Of a DNA stretch of 8,231 bases, positions 5,869 through 8,231 are shown piece by piece. The position numbers were made by a program, and so were the translations under genes. Location: contig JAKALV010000140.1 in the NCBI GenBank assembly GCA_021824055.1, forward strand, positions 1 to 8,231. Reading direction: 5' to 3'. How positions within the stretch are numbered: the first letter of the stretch is position 1; each line of letters begins with the position of its first letter. The DNA comes from Acidobacteriota bacterium. Lineage in GTDB: Bacteria; Acidobacteriota; Vicinamibacteria; Vicinamibacterales; SCN-69-37. The notes beneath the pieces are model-generated. The model had not been told where the DNA came from and searched no databases. It was given only the letters and a program-made list of their open reading frames with translations.

Positions 5869-6785
5869 TGGATGCCCTGTCAATTGTCTTCCTCGTTCTG
5901 ATCTTCCTGATCATCGTCATCATCGCGAAGACCGCGGTCGTGGTGCCGCAGCAGAACGCGTTCATCGTCGAACGTCTCGGCCGCTATCACGCCACGCTGC
6001 AGGCCGGATTCCACGTTCTGGTGCCGTTTCTCGACGCCATCCGCTACCGCCACTCGTTAAAAGAAGTCGCGATCGATATTCCCGCGCAGGTCTGCATCAC
6101 CCGTGACAACGTGCAGGTGGGCGTTGACGGCATTCTCTACATGAAGGTGCTCGATCCGGAGCGGGCGTCGTACGGCATTTCGAACTTCAACTTCGCCATC
6201 ACGCAGCTGGCGCAGACCAACCTCCGCAGCGAGATCGGCAAGATCACGCTCGACAAGACGTTTGAAGAGCGCACCAACATCAACTCCGCGGTGGTCACCG
6301 AGCTCGACAAGGCGTCCGAGTCGTGGGGCGTGAAAGTGCTGCGCTACGAGATCAAGAACATCACGCCGCCGCACGACGTGCTGGCCGCGATGGAAAAGCA
6401 GATGCGCGCGGAACGGGAAAAGCGCGCGGTCATTCTGACGTCGGAAGGCACGCGCGACGCCGCCATCAACAACGCCGAAGGCGACAAGCAGCAGGTGATC
6501 AAGGCGTCGGAAGCGCGCCGCCAGCAGCAGATCAACGAAGCCGAAGGCCAGGCCGCCGCCATTCTCGCCGTCGCCACCGCGACGGCCGAAGGCATCCGCA
6601 AGGTCGCCGAAACCATTCAGCAGCCCGGCGGCGTTGAGGCGACGCAGCTCCGAGTCGCGGAGCAGTACGTGAGGCAGTTCGGAGAACTCGCCAAGGTGGG
6701 CAACACCGTCATCCTGCCGGCGAACGTGGCGGACGTCGCCTCGATGGTGACGTTGGCGATGAAGGTGTTCAAGACGCAGCAGTAA
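5868..6785 (+). CDS. qmcA: SPFH/Band 7 protein, QmcA/stomatin-like
   Basis: The 305-residue protein, the same length as E. coli QmcA, starts with one membrane helix (residues 5-20) followed directly by the SPFH domain. VVVPQQNAFIVERLGRYHAT at 24-43 is the hallmark entry, with AGFHVLVPFLDAIRYRHSLKE and TRDNVQVGVDGILYMKVLDP after it. The domain runs to about residue 185 and includes ELDKASESWGVKVLRYEIKN. A charged, alanine- and glutamate-rich coiled coil (about 175-250) drives oligomerisation, and a short hydrophobic C-terminal segment follows. Such proteins form large cage-like assemblies around membrane proteases such as FtsH. Its ATG shares one base with the NfeD stop, and a GAAGGAGG (5851-5858) lies nine bases before it, so it is co-translated with NfeD. 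A strong hairpin terminator follows about 70 bases after the stop. Confidence 0.95.
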   Translation: MDALSIVFLVLIFLIIVIIAKTAVVVPQQNAFIVERLGRYHATLQAGFHVLVPFLDAIRYRHSLKEVAIDIPAQVCITRDNVQVGVDGILYMKVLDPERASYGISNFNFAITQLAQTNLRSEIGKITLDKTFEERTNINSAVVTELDKASESWGVKVLRYEIKNITPPHDVLAAMEKQMRAEREKRAVILTSEGTRDAAINNAEGDKQQVIKASEARRQQQINEAEGQAAAILAVATATAEGIRKVAETIQQPGGVEATQLRVAEQYVRQFGELAKVGNTVILPANVADVASMVTLAMKVFKTQQ

Positions 6786-6791
6786 GGACAA

Positions 6792-6834
6792 GTCCAAGGT
6801 CCAACGTCCAGGGTCCAAGGTCCGCCGTCGTCCT
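6792..6834. repeat. Left arm of 43-bp inverted repeat, GTCC-rich
   Basis: This arm begins gtccaaggtccaacgtccag and ends ggtccgccgtcgtcct. It is the reverse complement of 6935-6977 with only two mismatches in 43, and the last 22 bases before the ending are perfect. Internally it is made of repeated gtccaaggtcc-like words. It starts six bases after the stop of the SPFH gene. Confidence 0.85.
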
Positions 6835-6855
6835 TGGTCCTCAGGTCCGAAGTGC

Positions 6856-6896
6856 AAGGTCCGCAGCCACTCTGTCTGGCTGCGGACCTTTTCTGT
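6856..6896 (+). terminator. Strong intrinsic terminator after the NfeD-SPFH operon
   Basis: A perfect 14-bp stem, aaggtccgcagcca (6856-6869) against tggctgcggacctt (6877-6890), closes a 7-base loop and is followed by TTCTGTT, so a U-rich tail of four consecutive T's (6889-6892) begins inside the stem end. It lies 70 bases after the SPFH stop in the convergent gap before the DUF4010 gene. The stem itself contains the word aggtcc shared with the flanking inverted repeat, and it sits close to the centre of that repeat. On the minus strand the bases after the stem are not U-rich, so it mainly serves the plus strand. Confidence 0.85.
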
Positions 6897-6934
6897 TGTG
6901 GGGCGCACTCAGGACCCAGGACCGACAGGACTTG

Positions 6935-6977
6935 AGGACGACGGCGGACCTTGGACCATGGACATTGGACCTTGGAC
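6935..6977. repeat. Right arm of 43-bp inverted repeat, GGAC-rich
   Basis: This is the mirror arm of 6792-6834, matching at 41 of 43 positions as reverse complement, with 100 bases between the arms. The inner 100 bases show further degenerate pairing (ggtcctcaggtcc against ggacccaggacc) and hold the terminator hairpin. The arm ends 26 bases before the DUF4010 stop codon, so it could also act in 3' processing or termination of that transcript. Confidence 0.85.
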
Positions 6978-7003
6978 GACATTCCCGCCAACGCGCCGGC
7001 GCC

Positions 7004-8231
7004 CTACCGTTGTGCCAGCGCAATTGCCAGCGCGGCGCCCAACATCGCCAGTCCCGCCCCCGCCCAGATTCGGAACTTGCCGCGACCGAGCGCGAGCACG
7101 AGCGACAGCTTCACCAGCGTGTTGGCGAGGATGCCGATCGTGATGGCCGTCACGATGACAGCGAGCGGCGCGCCGGCCTGGGCGGTCTTGGCCATCGACA
7201 GCGTGAGCGCGTCCACGTCGGTCAGGCCCAGCACGGCGGCCGATCCGTACAGCCCGGTGGCGCCGAACGTGGCGCGGACGAAGGCGAGCGCAATCAGGAC
7301 CAGCTGGAAGAGCAGCGCCATCTGCAGCGCCGCGCCAAATTGCAGCGGGTTCTCGCCGATGGGTGGATGGGCTGTGCCCGGCCTCTTGGTCCGCATGCCC
7401 CAAGCCGTGAGCAGCGCGGCGATCAGGAACGGCGCCAGAAAGACCGGCGCGAGCTGGCGCGGCAGGGCCGGCATGAGCACGCCGGCGGCGATCATCACGC
7501 GGATGAACAGCATGGCGTTGGCGCCCATCACGCCGGACGCGAGCGCGCCGTGCGCGTCGCGCGCCGATTGGCTGAGCCGCGACATCGTCAGCGTGACGGA
7601 CGTGGATGAGATGAAGCCGCCGAGAATGCCGGAGATGGCATAGCCCTGCTGGCTGTTGATCGCCCGGCGAACGACGTAGCTGGAAAAACTCAGACCCGAG
7701 AAGAACAGGACGAGCGCCCAGAGCTCGCGCGGGCGAACCGCGCCATACGGGCCGTACGCGCCGCTCGGCAAGAGCGGCAAGACCACCAGCGCCATCACCG
7801 CAAACCGCGCGCCGGCCGCGATCCCTTCGTCGTCGAGCTGCTTGACCCAGCCGTGCAGCCGTGTTTTCTCGAGGAGCATCAGCACCGTGAGCGCGGTGAT
7901 GCCCATCGCGACGGTGATGAGGCCCATGCCGGCGAGCACGCCGGCGGCGAGCACGACGATGCCGGCCACTTCCGTGGTGCCGTCAATGTCGCGGCGGCTG
8001 GCGCTCGCGTAGCCGACCGCGATCAGGGCGACCGCCCCGGCGAGCAGCACGACGGCGAGCGCGCGCCCGTCCGACTGCCACAGCCAGCCGCATATGCCGG
8101 CCAGCGCGCCGAGCATGGTGAAGGTGCGAAGTCCTCCGAGCCGCGCGTGCGGCCCCGACGCATGGCCCGACCACTGACGCTCGACGCCGACCGCCAGGCC
8201 GCTCAATATCGCGACGAGGAGGCAGACGACG
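7004..8231 (-). CDS. MgtC/SapB N-domain plus DUF4010 membrane protein, 5' end outside window
   Basis: The frame runs from the TAG at 7004-7006 to the window edge without a stop, giving 409 residues. A TTG at 8204-8206 could start it, but the preceding in-frame residues (VVCLLVAI) continue a membrane helix into LSGLAVGVERQ, the typical first-helix ending of MgtC/SapB proteins, so the true start is beyond the window. Counting from that TTG, GGLRTFTMLGALAG (24-37) and DGTTEVAGIVVL (75-86) are MgtC-type motifs. LEKTRLHGW (112-120) introduces the DUF4010 part, which has many membrane helices up to the end and the conserved GGFISSTSVTLTMSRLS (196-212). About ten or eleven membrane spans are expected in total. 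The function of this family is not established; magnesium or general ion homeostasis is usually suggested by analogy to MgtC. It converges with the SPFH operon. Confidence 0.88.
   Translation of the reverse strand, partial: VVCLLVAILSGLAVGVERQWSGHASGPHARLGGLRTFTMLGALAGICGWLWQSDGRALAVVLLAGAVALIAVGYASASRRDIDGTTEVAGIVVLAAGVLAGMGLITVAMGITALTVLMLLEKTRLHGWVKQLDDEGIAAGARFAVMALVVLPLLPSGAYGPYGAVRPRELWALVLFFSGLSFSSYVVRRAINSQQGYAISGILGGFISSTSVTLTMSRLSQSARDAHGALASGVMGANAMLFIRVMIAAGVLMPALPRQLAPVFLAPFLIAALLTAWGMRTKRPGTAHPPIGENPLQFGAALQMALLFQLVLIALAFVRATFGATGLYGSAAVLGLTDVDALTLSMAKTAQAGAPLAVIVTAITIGILANTLVKLSLVLALGRGKFRIWAGAGLAMLGAALAIALAQR

Noticed and set aside
6057..6908. A 283-codon minus-strand open frame opposite the SPFH gene, extending over the terminator and the left repeat arm.
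   Set aside because: It is rich in histidine, arginine and leucine with no domain, and it is the mirror of a clear SPFH coding sequence.
6896..7643. Two long plus-strand open frames over the DUF4010 gene.
   Set aside because: The minus strand carries a coherent polytopic membrane protein with family motifs. The plus-strand frames are low-complexity shadows that begin inside the inverted repeat.
8204..8206. TTG as the start of the MgtC/DUF4010 gene.
   Set aside because: The frame is open to the window edge and the upstream residues continue the first membrane helix, so the true start is outside.

Overview
The window is GC-rich chromosomal DNA from a Gram-negative bacterium. An outer-membrane barrel protein, a secreted M4 protease and the start of a MacB-like permease of the kind that is abundant and duplicated in Acidobacteriota suggest an uncultured acidobacterium, possibly Vicinamibacteria-like. 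That placement is an inference from gene content and from the style of the intergenic repeats; no phylogenetic marker gene is present.

Layout. 1-143 (-): 5' end of a MacB/FtsX-type permease leaving the window. 248-336 (+): an intact tRNA-Leu(UAA) with encoded CCA, framed by a perfect 19-bp inverted repeat (217-235 and 347-365). 396-2420 (-): a 674-residue Fic protein whose usual Fic plus winged-helix body is followed by about 250 extra residues carrying a PD-(D/E)XK-like nuclease signature. This is the most unusual gene here. 2421-2869: a spacer with an AT-rich Fic promoter region, a possible 39-codon ORF and a short GTCC-rich repeat. 2870-5319 (-): a two-gene unit, a secreted thermolysin-like (M4) metalloprotease followed by an outer-membrane beta-barrel protein, with stop and start sharing one base. 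5320-5418: divergent promoter region. 5419-6785 (+): the NfeD / SPFH (QmcA-like) membrane pair, again with stop and start sharing one base. 6786-7003: convergent spacer with a strong hairpin terminator nested in 43-bp near-perfect inverted repeats. 7004-8231 (-): an MgtC/SapB-DUF4010 polytopic membrane protein whose start lies beyond the window.

How the genes work together. Two small operons are clear: protease plus barrel (export and cell surface) and NfeD plus SPFH (membrane microdomain quality control). The Fic fusion stands alone between a tRNA gene and an AT-rich promoter region, with less GC-biased codons by eye, and looks like an accessory gene. Its likely roles are AMP transfer by an autoinhibited Fic domain, possible DNA-binding autoregulation through the winged helix, and an unproven nuclease or DNA-interacting C-terminal domain. 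Two unrelated-sequence inverted repeats, each with arms about 100-110 bp apart, enclose a structured RNA element (a tRNA in one case, a terminator hairpin in the other). Together they are the most interesting non-coding pattern in the window.
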